64,000 nt of DNA from Tragulus kanchil (lineage: Eukaryota; Chordata; Mammalia; Artiodactyla; Tragulidae), in the NCBI GenBank assembly GCA_022376925.1, contig JAIOJX010000005.1, positions 8,646,501 through 8,710,500 on the forward strand, in the 5' to 3' direction. Positions 23,249 through 34,856 of this stretch are shown piece by piece. The notes under the pieces are model-generated. The model was not told the DNA's origin, searched no databases, and was given only the letters and a program-made list of their open reading frames with translations. The first letter of the stretch is position 1. Every line of letters begins with the position of its first letter. A program made the translations under genes and the position numbers.

Positions 23249-23450
23249 CAGTTGAGTCCAACTCTTTGCGACGCCATGCAATGTAGCCCACAAGGCTCCT
23301 CTGCCCGTGGGATTCTCCAGGCAAGAATACTGGAGTGGGTCGTCATTTCCTTCCCCAGGGGATCTTCCCACCCCAGGATCGAACCCACATCTCTTGAGTC
23401 TTTGCAGTGGCAGGTGGATTCTTTACCCCTCATGCCACCTGGAGAGCCCT
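23248..23450 (-). mobile_element. Bov-tA SINE
   Basis: Reversed copy: GTTGAGTCCAACTCTTTGCG arm, CAGGCAAGAATACTGGAGTG body, ends CACCTGGAGAGCCC. The start of doublet 8 lies within it. Confidence 0.88.
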
Positions 23451-23680
23451 TCCCTCACTGGCATTGCTCCAACATGCCAGATGCTGTTCATCTTGGAGAC
23501 CTGCTGTGGATGTGGGTACAGCCTGGCACAAGATTTGCACCCTCTCCCCTGAATTTTCAAGCGCCAACAAGAGCTCACCAGATGCTACTGGAAACTTGAC
23601 GCATGGTAAACCAGACAGACACGGTCCTGCCACCATGAGCACGCTCAGGTGGGTCTTAAGACTTTGGTCTTGATGTATGG

Positions 23681-23958
23681 TGTTCTAGTTTGTGAGGGCT
23701 CCGTAACAAAGTACCCCAGGTGGGGTGGTTTACACAACAGAAATTTATTTCTTCCTTGTTCTGAAGACTGGAACTCCAAGACCAAGGGGCTGGCAGTATT
23801 GGCATCTCCGGAGGCCTCTCTCCCTACCCTGTAGGTAGTAGTCTTCACCCCGTGTCCTGTCCGTCATCTTGCAGGTGTCTGTGGCCTAGCCTCCTCTTCT
23901 CATGAGGATGCCAGTTATATTCAAGGGTGGCTCACTCTATGACCTCATCTTCCTGCAC
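23681..23958 (+). mobile_element. Ancient placental repeat, L1M-like, family uncertain
   Basis: TTCTAGTTTGTGAGGGCT, AACAACAAAGTAC-like and ACACAACAGAAATTTATTTC match a common mammalian repeat I cannot place with certainty. The copy is clearly old. Second copy at 24811-25088. Confidence 0.5.
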
Positions 23959-23963
23959 ACCCC

Positions 23964-24091
23964 TGGCATAGGAAACGGCAGCCCACTCCTGTATCCTTGC
24001 CTGGCGATCCCACAGAGAGAGGAACCTGGTGGGCCACAGATCATGGGGTCACAACGAGTTCGACAGGACTGAGTGAACATACAACAGCAGC
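23964..24091 (+). mobile_element. Bov-A fragment
   Basis: Headless fragment: GGAAACGGCAGCCCACTCC through GACAGGACTGAGTGAAC, then ACAACAGCAGCA. Second copy at 25094-25221. Confidence 0.8.
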
Positions 24092-24810
24092 AAGTCCTGT
24101 GTATTGAACTCGCTATAAAGTTTTCTCCTTTTTCTGCAAGCCACTGTTCTTTGTAAAATTTTCAATTATTGTTCCACTTCTTTCCTGTGACTACTCAGAA
24201 TTCCCAGTCCACCTGGGTGGTATGGAATTCAAATTCATAGCCCCATGACTCAGGTATTATTGGCACAAAATCGTCTTATGTCAATGATACGTGATTCTCC
24301 CGGACCTAAAGAGAACGTGATTGGTGGTAAATACTCCAGTGATCGTGGAAGGATGAGCACATATGGTTTGGCAGAGGGTGGGAATTATTTTGAGTAAAAG
24401 TCTCAGGAACTTTTATTTGTTCTCAGATTCTAATGTTCATGCCCGAATTGCTGACAAATCCCAATCTCTTCCAGGAGCACTGGCAACAGTGTTTAAAAGT
24501 CCATGAAAATCAGACAATAGGTTGTTAACGTTTGAGCCAAGTTAGAAAGCTTAGAAGAACCCATCTTGAGTGCTGATATCTTTACCCCTCATGCCACCTG
24601 GAGACCCTTCCCTCACTGGCATTGCTCCAACATGCCAGATGTGGGTTACAGCCTGGCACAAGATTTGCACCCTCTGCCCTGAATTTTCAAGCGCCAACAA
24701 GAGCTCACCAGATGCTACTGGAAACTTGACGCATGGTAAACCAGACAGACACGGTCCTGCCACCATGAGCACGCTCAGGTGGGTCTTAAGACTTTGGTCT
24801 TGATGTATGG

Positions 24811-25088
24811 TGTTCTAGTTTGTGAGGGCTCCGTAACAAAGTACCCCAGGTGGGGTGGTTTACACAACAGAAATTTATTTCTTCCTTGTTCTGAAGACTG
24901 GAACTCCAAGACCAAGGGGCTGGCAGTATTGGCATCTCCGGAGGCCTCTCTCCCTACCCTGTAGGTAGTAGTCTTCACCCCGTGTCCTGTCCGTCATCTT
25001 GCAGGTGTCTGTGGCCTAGCCTCCTCTTCTCATGAGGATGCCAGTTATATTCAAGGGTGGCTCACTCTATGACCTCATCTTCCTGCAC
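24811..25088 (+). mobile_element. Ancient placental repeat, second copy in doublet 8
   Basis: Same as 23681-23958. Confidence 0.5.
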
Positions 25089-25093
25089 ACCCC

Positions 25094-25221
25094 TGGCATA
25101 GGAAACGGCAGCCCACTCCTGTATCCTTGCCTGGCGATCCCACAGAGAGAGGAACCTGGTGGGCCACAGATCATGGGGTCACAACGAGTTCGACAGGACT
25201 GAGTGAACATACAACAGCAGC
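25094..25221 (+). mobile_element. Bov-A fragment, second copy in doublet 8
   Basis: Same as 23964-24091. Confidence 0.8.
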
Positions 25222-25897
25222 AAGTCCTGTGTATTGAACTCGCTATAAAGTTTTCTCCTTTTTCTGCAAGCCACTGTTCTTTGTAAAATTTTCAATTATT
25301 GTTCCACTTCTTTCCTGTGACTACTCAGAATTCCCAGTCCACCTGGGTGGTATGGAATTCAAATTCATAGCCCCATGACTCAGGTATTATTGGCACAAAA
25401 TCGTCTTATGTCAATGATACGTGATTCTCCCGGACCTAAAGAGAACGTGATTGGTGGTAAATACTCCAGTGATCGTGGAAGGATGAGCACATATGGTTTG
25501 GCAGAGGAGTGGGAATTATTTTGAGTAAAAGTCTCAGGAACTTTTTATTTGTTCTCAGATTCTAATGTTCATGCCCGAATTGCTGACAAATCCCAATCTC
25601 TTCCAGGAGCACTGGCAACAGTGTTTAAAAGTCCATAAAAATCAGACAATAGGTTGTTAACGTTTGAGCCAAGTTAGAAAGCTTAGAAGAACCCATGGTA
25701 GGCTAAGCAGTTTCTTCAGGCCCTGGCTAAATCGGTGTGGGTTGCTACATAAGACCCTGCTTGGCGTTAATGCTATTTTTACAAAACTATTTTGTAACTC
25801 GATTGCTTAAAGGGGGAAAAAGTTATTTTCTTGTAAAAATGAGAATGTCTTAATGAGAGCACATTAGACTGCTAAGAGCAGGCTGAGATTTTTCCTT

Positions 25898-26107
25898 CTT
25901 GTTGTTTAGTTGCTCAGTTGTGTCTGACTCTTTTGCGACCCCATGGACTGTAGCCTGCCAGGCTCCTCTGTCCATGGGATTTTCTAGGAAAGAATACTGG
26001 AGCGGGTTGCCATTTCCTTCTCCAGGGGATCTCCCCAACTCAAGGATAGAACCCAGGTCTCCTGATTTGACAGTCGGATCCTTTACCACAGCACCACCTG
26101 GGAAGAC
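25898..26107 (-). mobile_element. Bov-tA SINE
   Basis: Reversed copy: GTTGCTCAGTTGTGTCTGAC arm, ends CACCACCTGGGAAGACC. Confidence 0.9.
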
Positions 26108-26259
26108 CTGGGCTGAATTTTAAAAGAAGATGTGCCTCAAGGCCTAGAATACCAGGGGAAGCCACGCGGGTAGGGATTTGGAGTAAAATTCTCTAGTGGG
26201 CCAGTACTCTTTGTTTCCTAAACTCTGCTTAGACTGGTATTTGATGAATTCATTCATTA

Positions 26260-26398
26260 CTCTGGAGAAAGAAATGGCAACCCACTCCAGTCTTCTTGCC
26301 TTGGAACTCCCATGGACAGAGGAGCCTGGTGGGCTACAGTCCGTGGGGTCCCAAGACTCAGACACGACTGAGTGACTCAGCAGTAACAACAAAACCAG
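26260..26398 (+). mobile_element. Bov-A fragment
   Basis: Headless forward fragment: GGCAACCCACTCCAGTC through GACACGACTGAGTGACTC, then AACAACAAAACC. Confidence 0.88.
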
Positions 26399-27030
26399 CA
26401 ATTCATTGTTCACTTCACTTGTGAACTCTTAGGGAAAGAGCCGGTTACTGTTACTGTTAATGAGGACTAGTAACAGGCATGGGAACTTCAACACAGATGA
26501 AGAAAACAGTGATCAATATCCATTTGCTCAAGAGACTCTTTTTTCTTAATCTCAAGCAATCCTGTCTGTTAGAGGAAACCTTGTAAGTGTAGTCGTGCCG
26601 TTAGTGCAAGATGTTGGAACCTCCGACCTTTCTAATCTCCCCAAAGAAAGAAAGAAAAGCATCAATGGCAAAGATTTTTATTTGTTCTCAGATTCTAATG
26701 TTCATGCCCGAATTGCTGACAAATCCCAATCTCTTCCAGGAGCACTGGCAACAGTGTTTAAAAGTCCATAAAAATCAGACAATAGGTTGTTAACGTTTGA
26801 GCCAAGTTAGAAAGCTTAGAAGAACCCATGGTAGGCTAAGCAGTTTCTTCAGGCCCTGGCTAAATCGGTGTGGGTTGCTACATAAGACCCTGCTTGGCGT
26901 TAATGCTATTTTTACAAAACTATTTTGTAACTCGATTGCTTAAAGGGGGAAAAAGTTATTTTCTTGTAAAAATGAGAATGTCTTAATGAGAGCACATTAG
27001 ACTGCTAAGAGCAGGCTGAGATTTTTCCTT

Positions 27031-27240
27031 CTTGTTGTTTAGTTGCTCAGTTGTGTCTGACTCTTTTGCGACCCCATGGACTGTAGCCTGCCAGGCTCCT
27101 CTGTCCATGGGATTTTCTAGGAAAGAATACTGGAGCGGGTTGCCATTTCCTTCTCCAGGGGATCTCCCCAACTCAAGGATAGAACCCAGGTCTCCTGATT
27201 TGACAGTCGGATCCTTTACCACAGCACCACCTGGGAAGAC
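27031..27240 (-). mobile_element. Bov-tA SINE, second copy in doublet 9
   Basis: Same as 25898-26107. Confidence 0.9.
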
Positions 27241-27392
27241 CTGGGCTGAATTTTAAAAGAAGATGTGCCTCAAGGCCTAGAATACCAGGGGAAGCCACGC
27301 GGGTAGGGATTTGGAGTAAAATTCTCTAGTGGGCCAGTACTCTTTGTTTCCTAAACTCTGCTTAGACTGGTATTTGATGAATTCATTCATTA

Positions 27393-27531
27393 CTCTGGAG
27401 AAAGAAATGGCAACCCACTCCAGTCTTCTTGCCTTGGAACTCCCATGGACAGAGGAGCCTGGTGGGCTACAGTCCGTGGGGTCCCAAGACTCAGACACGA
27501 CTGAGTGACTCAGCAGTAACAACAAAACCAG
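27393..27531 (+). mobile_element. Bov-A fragment, second copy in doublet 9
   Basis: Same as 26260-26398. Confidence 0.88.
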
Positions 27532-27812
27532 CAATTCATTGTTCACTTCACTTGTGAACTCTTAGGGAAAGAGCCGGTTACTGTTACTGTTAATGAGGAC
27601 TAGTAACAGGCATGGGAACTTCAACACAGATGAAGAAAACAGTGATCAATATCCATTTGCTCAAGAGACTCTTTTTTCTTAATCTCAAGCAATCCTGTCT
27701 GTTAGAGGAAACCTTGTAAGTGTAGTCGTGCCGTTAGTGCAAGATGTTGGAACCTCCGACCTTTCTAATCTCCCCAAAGAAAGAAAGAAAAGCATCAATG
27801 GCAAAGATTTTT

Positions 27813-28238
27813 GATATGTTGCTTAAAAATGAATATCGTCTGTCCTTGGCTCATTAGCACACCAAGAACAAACAGCAGTATGAAAGCTATTTCGTTCCCA
27901 CTCAGTACTACCATTTGTTTCGCTGTGAAAATTTCAAGAGGTCAAATGGAAAGGCTGAAAAAAATCTGTGCTCCGAAACCAGCATCGAATCCTTCTGGAA
28001 ACCCAAGGGACCTAGCAGAGGGACCCTCTCTGTCTCCGAGGCAACCTGCCGCTCTGCCTTTTCTTGATTCTTTCCTCCAGAGAAAGTCCATTTCTGGGCT
28101 TCCGAGCAGAGGTGGGTTTGCCGTGAAATCGGTGCACCTTGAGCTCTGGGCTCCTCGTGTGCAAAGACGCTTCTTTCTGCAAAGGACCCAGACACTATGT
28201 TCATAAGTAGTAACCTTTTGACAGAAACTATTTGCTAA
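27813..28238. other. Unique intergenic DNA
   Basis: No repeat or gene recognised. A forward open frame of about 130 codons (27811-28206) has no recognisable motif and no shared family features. Confidence 0.45.
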
Positions 28239-28284
28239 ACACCTCTCTCTTTCTGTATCTCTTTCTCCTCTCTCTTCTCCTAAG
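28239..28284. repeat. Pyrimidine-rich tract
   Basis: Almost all C/T over about 45 bp on the + strand. Confidence 0.8.
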
Positions 28285-28289
28285 ATGGT

Positions 28290-28532
28290 TTATAAAAAAG
28301 AATTCTTGGAGAGGCAGATATGGAGAACAGTCTTGTGGACATTGGAGTAAGGGAGGGGAATATGCCGTGGGACTAGGGGATCTCAGACAGGGGCTCTGTG
28401 GCGACCTGGAGGGATGGGATGGAGAGGGGGATCAGGGGAAGTTTGGGAGGGGGACATAAGTGTCCCTATGGCAGATTCAGGTCGATATGTGGCAGTAAAC
28501 AGCACAACTCTGTAAAAAATAAAATAAAAGGA
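28290..28532 (+). mobile_element. L1 3'-end fragment
   Basis: GGGATGGGATGGAGAGG, CTATGGCAGATTCAGGTCGA, ATGTGGCAGTAAACAGCACA and a terminal AAAATAAAATAAAA match, with divergence, the 3' end of ruminant L1 as I remember it. Confidence 0.65.
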
Positions 28533-28768
28533 TGCTGAAATCTCCCGTATCTCTCAGGTGAGGCTGTAATTGTGTATAATGCTTGTACACAGACCTTTGT
28601 AGACTGTGGGTAGCACCAGCCTTTGCAGGGACTATTCTAAGTGATAACTGCCAGTGTGTGATTTTGGGGGAAATCAGGCAAGGATTCCTGCCCTCACCTA
28701 CTCCATCCTCACCAATCACTTCCTCATCAGAGCTGTCTTCCTTTAAGTATGAGAGTTTTCCAATATAT

Positions 28769-28973
28769 GTGTATGTGTGCGTGCTCAGTTGTGTCTGACT
28801 CTTTGCGGCCTCGTGGACGCACGGAGCTCCCCTGTCCAGGGAATTTCCCAGGCAACAAGACTGGCGTGGGTTGCCATTTCCTTCTCCAGGGGATCTTCCT
28901 GACCCAGGGATTGAACCCACATCTCTTGGATTGGCATGCGGGTTCTTAACCACTAGCGCCACCTGGGAAGCCC
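28769..28973 (-). mobile_element. Bov-tA SINE
   Basis: Reversed copy: GTGCTCAGTTGTGTCTGAC arm, ends AGCGCCACCTGGGAAGCCC. The end is CTCF-like on the minus strand. Confidence 0.9.
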
Positions 28974-29440
28974 AATATGACTCTGCTTTTAAATGAAAAT
29001 ATTCTACCTTTCAATTAATGCTTTAGTGGGATAGTTAGAGGAAAGGGACACTGGACACCAAGAAAATCAGGAACAGAATGCAGGGCAGGCTGCAGCAAAG
29101 ACAAACCCTTGCTCTCTGAATGTCGAGGACTAGTCCTGAGTGGCTTCTCAGCTTTGGGTTGGAGCGGGGGACAGGTTTTGACCCCGAAAGCTTCCAACCC
29201 CGGCCAAAACAGCTTTCAGTCCTGCATTCCTGAGATCAGGCCTGGGGGTGGGCAAAGCCAACAGAGGTCAGCCCAAGGGCCCATGTGCACCACGGTGGCT
29301 TTTTGGGTGGACCCAGCTGGAGACGACTCCTTGGAAGTAATCTGACCTTCATAGCACCACGCGTCTCTGAGAAAGCTCAGCTCAGGACCGCAGTGGAGTG
29401 CAGCTGCTCCTGGCCAACGAGAATTTCTGCCAAAGAATCA

Positions 29441-29515
29441 GTAGCTCAATAAGTATTAGCTGAGCATCTACTATGTATGAGGCATACACTAACTCCTAGT
29501 TAGATCGAGTATAAT
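29441..29515. repeat. MIR/L2-type remnant, weak
   Basis: AATAAGTATTAGCTGAGCAT then CTACTATGTATGAGGC is the well-known old mammalian pattern (AATATTTATTGAGCACCTACTATGTG). Second copy at 30530-30604. Confidence 0.5.
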
Positions 29516-29857
29516 TATCACTTTCTCTTGGTCTAACAGCTTGCCAGGTCGCAGGTGCCTTGGAGTCAGCCCGAGGAAGGCCAGACCCCGAGAAGCCCAC
29601 AGTGGGAAGCTGGGCTGGAAAGGGGGAGGCTGGAGGCCAGACGGGGCTAAAGTTTAAGGAGACCAAGCTTGCATGGGGGCGCTCTCTTCACAGACAGTTC
29701 ACACTCAAGGACCCGACCACCAAGCTCTGGCCGTGACTGGCTTCAGCGTCACTCCTTCTAAAGTTCATCTGATCACAGCTGTATCCTCTGGGCCTCCTCA
29801 CCAATCACTTCCTCATCAGAGCTGTCTTCCTTTAAGTATGAGAGTTTTCCAATATAT

Positions 29858-30062
29858 GTGTATGTGTGCGTGCTCAGTTGTGTCTGACTCTTTGCGGCCT
29901 CGTGGACGCACGGAGCTCCCCTGTCCAGGGAATTTCCCAGGCAACAAGACTGGCGTGGGTTGCCATTTCCTTCTCCAGGGGATCTTCCTGACCCAGGGAT
30001 TGAACCCACATCTCTTGGATTGGCATGCGGGTTCTTAACCACTAGCGCCACCTGGGAAGCCC
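29858..30062 (-). mobile_element. Bov-tA SINE, second copy in doublet 10
   Basis: Same as 28769-28973. Confidence 0.9.
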
Positions 30063-31148
30063 AATATGACTCTGCTTTTAAATGAAAATATTCTACCTTT
30101 CAATTAATGCTTTAGTGGGATAGTTAGAGGAAAGGGACACTGGACACCAAGAAAATCAGGAACAGAATGCAGGGCAGGCTGCAGCAAAGACAAACCCTTG
30201 CTCTCTGAATGTCGAGGACTAGTCCTGAGTGGCTTCTCAGCTTTGGGTTAAAGCGGGGACAGGTTTTGACCCAGCTTCCAACCCCGGCCAAAACAGCTTT
30301 CAGTCCTGCATTCCTGAGATCAGGCCTGGGGGTGGGCAAAGCCAACAGAGGTCAGCCCAAGGGCCCATGTGCACCACGGTGGCTTTTTGGGTGGACCCAG
30401 CTGGAGACGACTCCTTGGAAGTAATCTGACCTTCATAGCACCACGCGTCTCTGAGAAAGCTCAGCTCAGGACCGCAGTGGAGTGCAGCTGCTCCTGGCCA
30501 ACGAGAATTTCTGCCAAAGAATCAGTAGCTCAATAAGTATTAGCTGAGCATCTACTATGTATGAGGCATACACTAACTCCTAGTTAGATCGAGTATAATT
30601 ATCACTTTCTCTTGGTCTAACAGCTTGCCAGGTCGCAGGTGCCTTGGAGTCAGCCCGAGGAAGGCCAGACCCCGAGAAGCCCACAGTGGGAAGCTGGGCT
30701 GGAAAGGGGGAGGCTGGAGGCCAGACGGGGCTAAAGTTTAAGGAGACCAAGCTTGCATGGGGGCGCTCTCTTCACAGACAGTTCACACTCAAGGACCCGA
30801 CCACCAAGCTCTGGCCGTGACTGGCTTCAGACGTCACCTTGACCCGGGTTCTAAAGTTCATCTGATCACAGCTGTATCCTCTGGGCCTCCTCAGGTCATA
30901 TTCTCTTCTCAGGAGCATCATTGTCTTTCAACTCTCAAAACACAGAAGAAACAATTTCCAGGGAACTCTGAAAAGTAACCTGTAACCGTATGCCTCAGTC
31001 ACGTTGGGAACACCAGCATGTTGTGGATTTGTTACTCTGTTTGGAGTGCTGCCTACACACCTAATTTTCACTTCTGTGAAATTGGAATACACTTCATTCC
31101 ATAGCAGTTCTGTGAGGATTAGATAAGACAACTGATTTTAAGCACAGG

Positions 31149-31345
31149 GGTGTGCGTGCTTCGTTGCTCAGTGATGCCTGTTCCTTTAGGACCCCACGCT
31201 CCTCTGGCCATGGGATTTCCCAGACAAGAATACTGGAGTGGGTTGCCATTCTCTTCTCCAGGGCATCTTCCCAACCCAGGGATTGAGCCCATGTCTCTTG
31301 CATGGCCTGTATTGACAGATGGATTCTTTACCACTGCACCACTAG
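31149..31345 (-). mobile_element. Bov-tA SINE
   Basis: Reversed, diverged: TTGCTCAGTGATGCCTGTTCC arm (partly deleted), GGAGTGGGTTGCCATTCTC body, ends in CACTGCACCACTAGG. Confidence 0.82.
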
Positions 31346-32032
31346 GTTAGTTATGTTATAACCACTAATACAACGTAGGGAATAACATAATTAATATTTT
31401 TTTTTGATCTAATTACTAATACAAATTAGAATATGCCCAAATAAGCTCACTCAGGGAGCTTGGGAGCCCGTGTAAGATTTTCTCGATGGAGCTGGATAGG
31501 ACTGGCTTGCTCATTCCAGGGATTTCCAAGGGTATGAAAATCAGCTGGCTGCTTCCTGATGCACCTGCAGGCCATTGCTTTAAGATGTTTGCAATTTGAA
31601 TGCAGGAGGAAGAACGCATTTCTTTTTCCCACTCTGGGGAAACTGAAGGATAGCAGAGGATCCTGATGGTCTGGACAAAGCTCAGCCTCTTACCCCTTCC
31701 AACATTCCTGACTCCACCCCAGAGAGGGCTGGCTTCTGAAGCACCTTTCCTCTGAGAGAAAAAGTCGGACAGCACGGCTGTCCCCTGCTGGCCCTGGCTG
31801 GTAGCCCCGAGCCTGCCTGGAGGGCGGGACCAGTACACGGTGACCTGGCTGTCATGTCCGAGTCCTGAACCTGAGCAAGGGACAGGCATGAAAGACAGGC
31901 CACCACATGGCCCAGCCACTGCGAGAGCTGGGGGCTTTGACCTAAGCGTGAAACGAGTGGTTTCAAACCTGCCTGACTTGGGTTATTGAGACCATTCTGA
32001 CATCCCTCTGTCTTCGTGTCAAATCGTGGTTG

Positions 32033-32076
32033 CGGACTTCCTTGGTAGCTCAGTGGTAAAGAGTTTGCCTGCCAAT
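32033..32076 (+). mobile_element. CHR-1 SINE head cut by a junction
   Basis: CGGACTTCCTTGGTAGCTC through TTTGCCTGCCAAT, where the first copy of doublet 11 stops. The intact element is at 33136. Confidence 0.85.
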
Positions 32077-32250
32077 CTTCTCGGGCATTGTTTTCATGTT
32101 GGATTGTCCGTCTAGCTCATCAGGGAACACCAGCATTTGGATTTTTTGGGCTGCCTACACACCTAATTTTCACTTCTGTGAAATTGGAATACACTTCATT
32201 CCATAGCAGTTCTGTGAGGATTAGATAAGACAACTGATTTTAAGCACAGG

Positions 32251-32447
32251 GGTGTGCGTGCTTCGTTGCTCAGTGATGCCTGTTCCTTTAGGACCCCACG
32301 CTCCTCTGGCCATGGGATTTCCCAGACAAGAATACTGGAGTGGGTTGCCATTCTCTTCTCCAGGGCATCTTCCCAACCCAGGGATTGAGCCCATGTCTCT
32401 TGCATGGCCTGTATTGACAGATGGATTCTTTACCACTGCACCACTAG
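32251..32447 (-). mobile_element. Bov-tA SINE, second copy in doublet 11
   Basis: Same as 31149-31345. Confidence 0.82.
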
Positions 32448-33135
32448 GTTAGTTATGTTATAACCACTAATACAACGTAGGGAATAACATAATTAATATT
32501 TTTATTTGATCTAATTACTAATACAAATTAGAATATGCCCAAATAAGCTCACTCAGGGAGCTTGGGAGCCCGTGTAAGATTTTCTCGATGGAGCTGGATA
32601 GGACTGGCTTGCTCATTCCAGGGATTTCCAAGGGTATGAAAATCAGCTGGCTGCTTCCTGATGCACCTGCAGGCCATTGCTTTAAGATGTTTGCAATTTG
32701 AATGCAGGAGGAAGAACGCATTTCTTTTTCCCACTCTGGGGAAACTGAAGGATAGCAGAGGATCCTGATGGTCTGGACAAAGCTCAGCCTCTTACCCCTT
32801 CCAACATTCCTGACTCCACCCCAGAGAGGGCTGGCTTCTGAAGCACCTTTCCTCTGAGAGAAAAAGTCGGACAGCACGGCTGTCCCCTGCTGGCCCTGGC
32901 TGGTAGCCCCGAGCCTGCCTGGAGGGCGGGACCAGTACACGGTGACCTGGCTGTCATGTCCGAGTCCTGAACCTGAGCAAGGGACAGGCATGAAAGACAG
33001 GCCACCACATGGCCCAGCCACTGCGAGAGCTGGGGGCTTTGACCTAAGCGTGAAACGAGTGGTTTCAAACCTGCCTGACTTGGGTTATTGAGACCATTCT
33101 GACATCCCTCTGTCTTCGTGTCAAATACGTGGTTG

Positions 33136-33482
33136 CGGACTTCCTTGGTAGCTCAGTGGTAAAGAGTTTGCCTGCCAATGCAGGAGACATGAGTTTGATC
33201 CCTGATCCAGGAAGATCCCACAGGCTGCGGAGCAATGAAACCCGTGAGCCACAACTATGGAGCTTGTGCTCTAGAGCCTCAGAGCCGCAACTACGGAGCC
33301 CATGGGCCGCAACGACTGAAGCCCATGAGCCCTAGAGCCCGAGTTCCACCACAAGAGAAACCACTGCAACCAGAAGTCTGCTCACCTCCACTAGAGCATA
33401 GACCCCTGGCTACTCTCCCTGCAACTAGAGAAGAGCCTGTGGCAGAAGTGAAAACCCAGAATAGCCAAAAATAAATTAAAAA
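33136..33482 (+). mobile_element. CHR-1 SINE
   Basis: Full-length layout: tRNA-like head, repeated AGCCACAACTATGGAGC modules, CAACTAGAGAAGAGCCTG, AAACCCAGAATAGCC and an AAATAAATTAAAAAG tail. Confidence 0.9.
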
Positions 33483-33770
33483 GAGATCTCTAGATGACCG
33501 CCAACAGACAACTCAAGACAAATAGGCAGAGAGACGCCTGGTCCTAGTGGCCTTGAGTGTCATACTAGAAAAAAAAATGTGGTTGTGAATGCTGAGACTG
33601 AGACTATGTTAAGACCTGAATCTGTGCTTTCCTCAGAAACAAGGAGGAAAAGATGAGAATTTTCCCTTGAACTTCGATAGGGGCAGCGGACCTCTGCAGG
33701 GAGGAGGCCCGACTGGTCCAGACAGCTGATGAGCGTCGTGTATTGCGAGGACCAATTTGACCACGTGCGG

Positions 33771-33950
33771 GGTGTGCTTAGCTGCTCAGTCGTGTCTGAT
33801 TCTATGCGACCCCGGGGTCTGCAGCCCACCAGGCTCCTCCGTCCATGGGCTTCTCCAGGCAAGAAGACTGGAGTGGGTGCCATGTCTTTCCCAAGCCAAG
33901 GATCAAACCTGGATCTCCTGCATTGCACGTGGATTCTTTACGCTTTGAGC
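33771..33950 (-). mobile_element. Bov-tA SINE
   Basis: Reversed copy: GCTGCTCAGTCGTGTCTGAT arm, CAGGCAAGAAGACTGGAGTG body. The head edge is lost after GGATTCTTTACGC. Confidence 0.87.
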
Positions 33951-34648
33951 CAATAACTTTGTCACAATGCTGCCTCATGTTTTCCTGCCTTCATTGCTTT
34001 CTTCTTTCCAGCTGTATCGAATCATTTCTTGCTGGCCGTCAGGTTTTCTACCAGGCAGCAGGGGAGGCCCACCGCTGCCCTCAGAGAGCTGACTGTCTGG
34101 GCAGCTTTCTCCAGGACACCTGGCACCTCGTGTGTCCTGATCCCCCAGGGAGACCTCGGCCCCTCTTTCTCTTAATAGGAATTCTAAAGGCGACCACAGA
34201 AAAAGTAACCGCATTTCCCTGTGGCCGATAAGCTGGTTATAAACAGGGATGTAAAAGAACAACTCCTGAAGTAACCTGAGCAACGGCGACACGGTGAGAA
34301 CAAGAGTGTGGCCTTCCGTGGGGACGGCTTTGAAGGACCCCGTTATGTGCAGACAGCTGTTCTGGGGTGCTGCTGAACCCACAAGCACTGAACCTTGTCA
34401 ACAGTCACACAGTTTAACCTCACTATCTTGGGCCCTCGGGATTCTTTTGGTTGAGCTGGAAATGTTTGGGGGCAATACAGTTCCACTCTGATCAATAACT
34501 GATGCTAAGAAATTCTTTGCAATCATATTTTAATAGCAGAATTGGGTATACACAGTGTATGTCACTGGTGTCTTCCACGTATCCCTCTTTCTCGATAAAT
34601 GATAGATGGGGAACAGAAGTAATTAGTCCCCTTCTTATCCTTAGCACC
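33951..34648. other. Unique intergenic DNA
   Basis: No repeat, exon or RNA recognised. Confidence 0.5.
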
Positions 34649-34856
34649 GGGGCTTCCCAGGTGGCTCAGCAGGAAAGAACTCGCCAGTCAATGCGGAGAC
34701 ACGGCTTCCATCCCTGGGTTGGGAAGAGCCCCTAGAGGAGGGCACGGCCACCCAGGCCGGGATTCTTACCTGGAGAATCCCTTGGACAGAGCAGCCTGCT
34801 GGCCGGCAGTCAGCAGGGTCACAAAGAGCTGAACACGATTGAGGCAGCTTAGCATG
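34649..34856 (+). mobile_element. Bov-tA SINE
   Basis: GGGGCTTCCCAGGTGGCTC head, CATCCCTGGGTTGGGAAGAG, CCTGGAGAATCCCTTGGAC, ending AGCTGAACACGATTGAGGC. Diverged. Confidence 0.87.

Larger units (their letters stand above)
23393..25696 (+). repeat. Tandem doublet 8 (23393-24564 / 24565-25696)
   Basis: Period 1130 bp once aligned. The first 100 bp of the second copy lacks several blocks: near 24565-24582 the CTTGAG to CTTTACC spacing is collapsed, and 29 bp are missing near 24641. This again gives a deletion-rich start. Confidence 0.94.
25542..27807 (+). repeat. Tandem doublet 9 (25542-26674 / 26675-27807)
   Basis: Period 1133 bp with almost no differences. The junction shares TTTTT. Segment 25542-25696 is also the end of doublet 8 (three occurrences, from 24412, 25542 and 26675). 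Confidence 0.95.
28706..30893 (+). repeat. Tandem doublet 10 (28706-29794 / 29795-30893)
   Basis: Period 1089, falling to 1084 bp internally through small indels near 29166-29190. The junction shares TCCTCA. Near the end of the first copy about 9 bp of GACCCGGGT-type sequence, present at 30841, is missing (29747-29760). Confidence 0.95.
30905..33179 (+). repeat. Tandem doublet 11 (30905-32076 / 32077-33179)
   Basis: Period 1102 bp in the clean part (from 31048/32150). The first 74 bp of the second copy (32077-32150) corresponds to about 145 bp at 30905-31048. TTCTC, CATTGT, TTTCA, CTCA and GGGAACACCAGCAT remain in order with many bases lost, a typical low-quality consensus start. Confidence 0.95.

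Noticed and set aside
31416..31919. 167-codon reverse open frame repeated at 32518-33021
   Set aside because: The repetition looks like conservation but is explained by doublet 11; no domain content.
32077..32150. Sequencing adapter remnant at a junction
   Set aside because: It does not resemble long-read adapters I remember and aligns, with losses, to 30905-31048.
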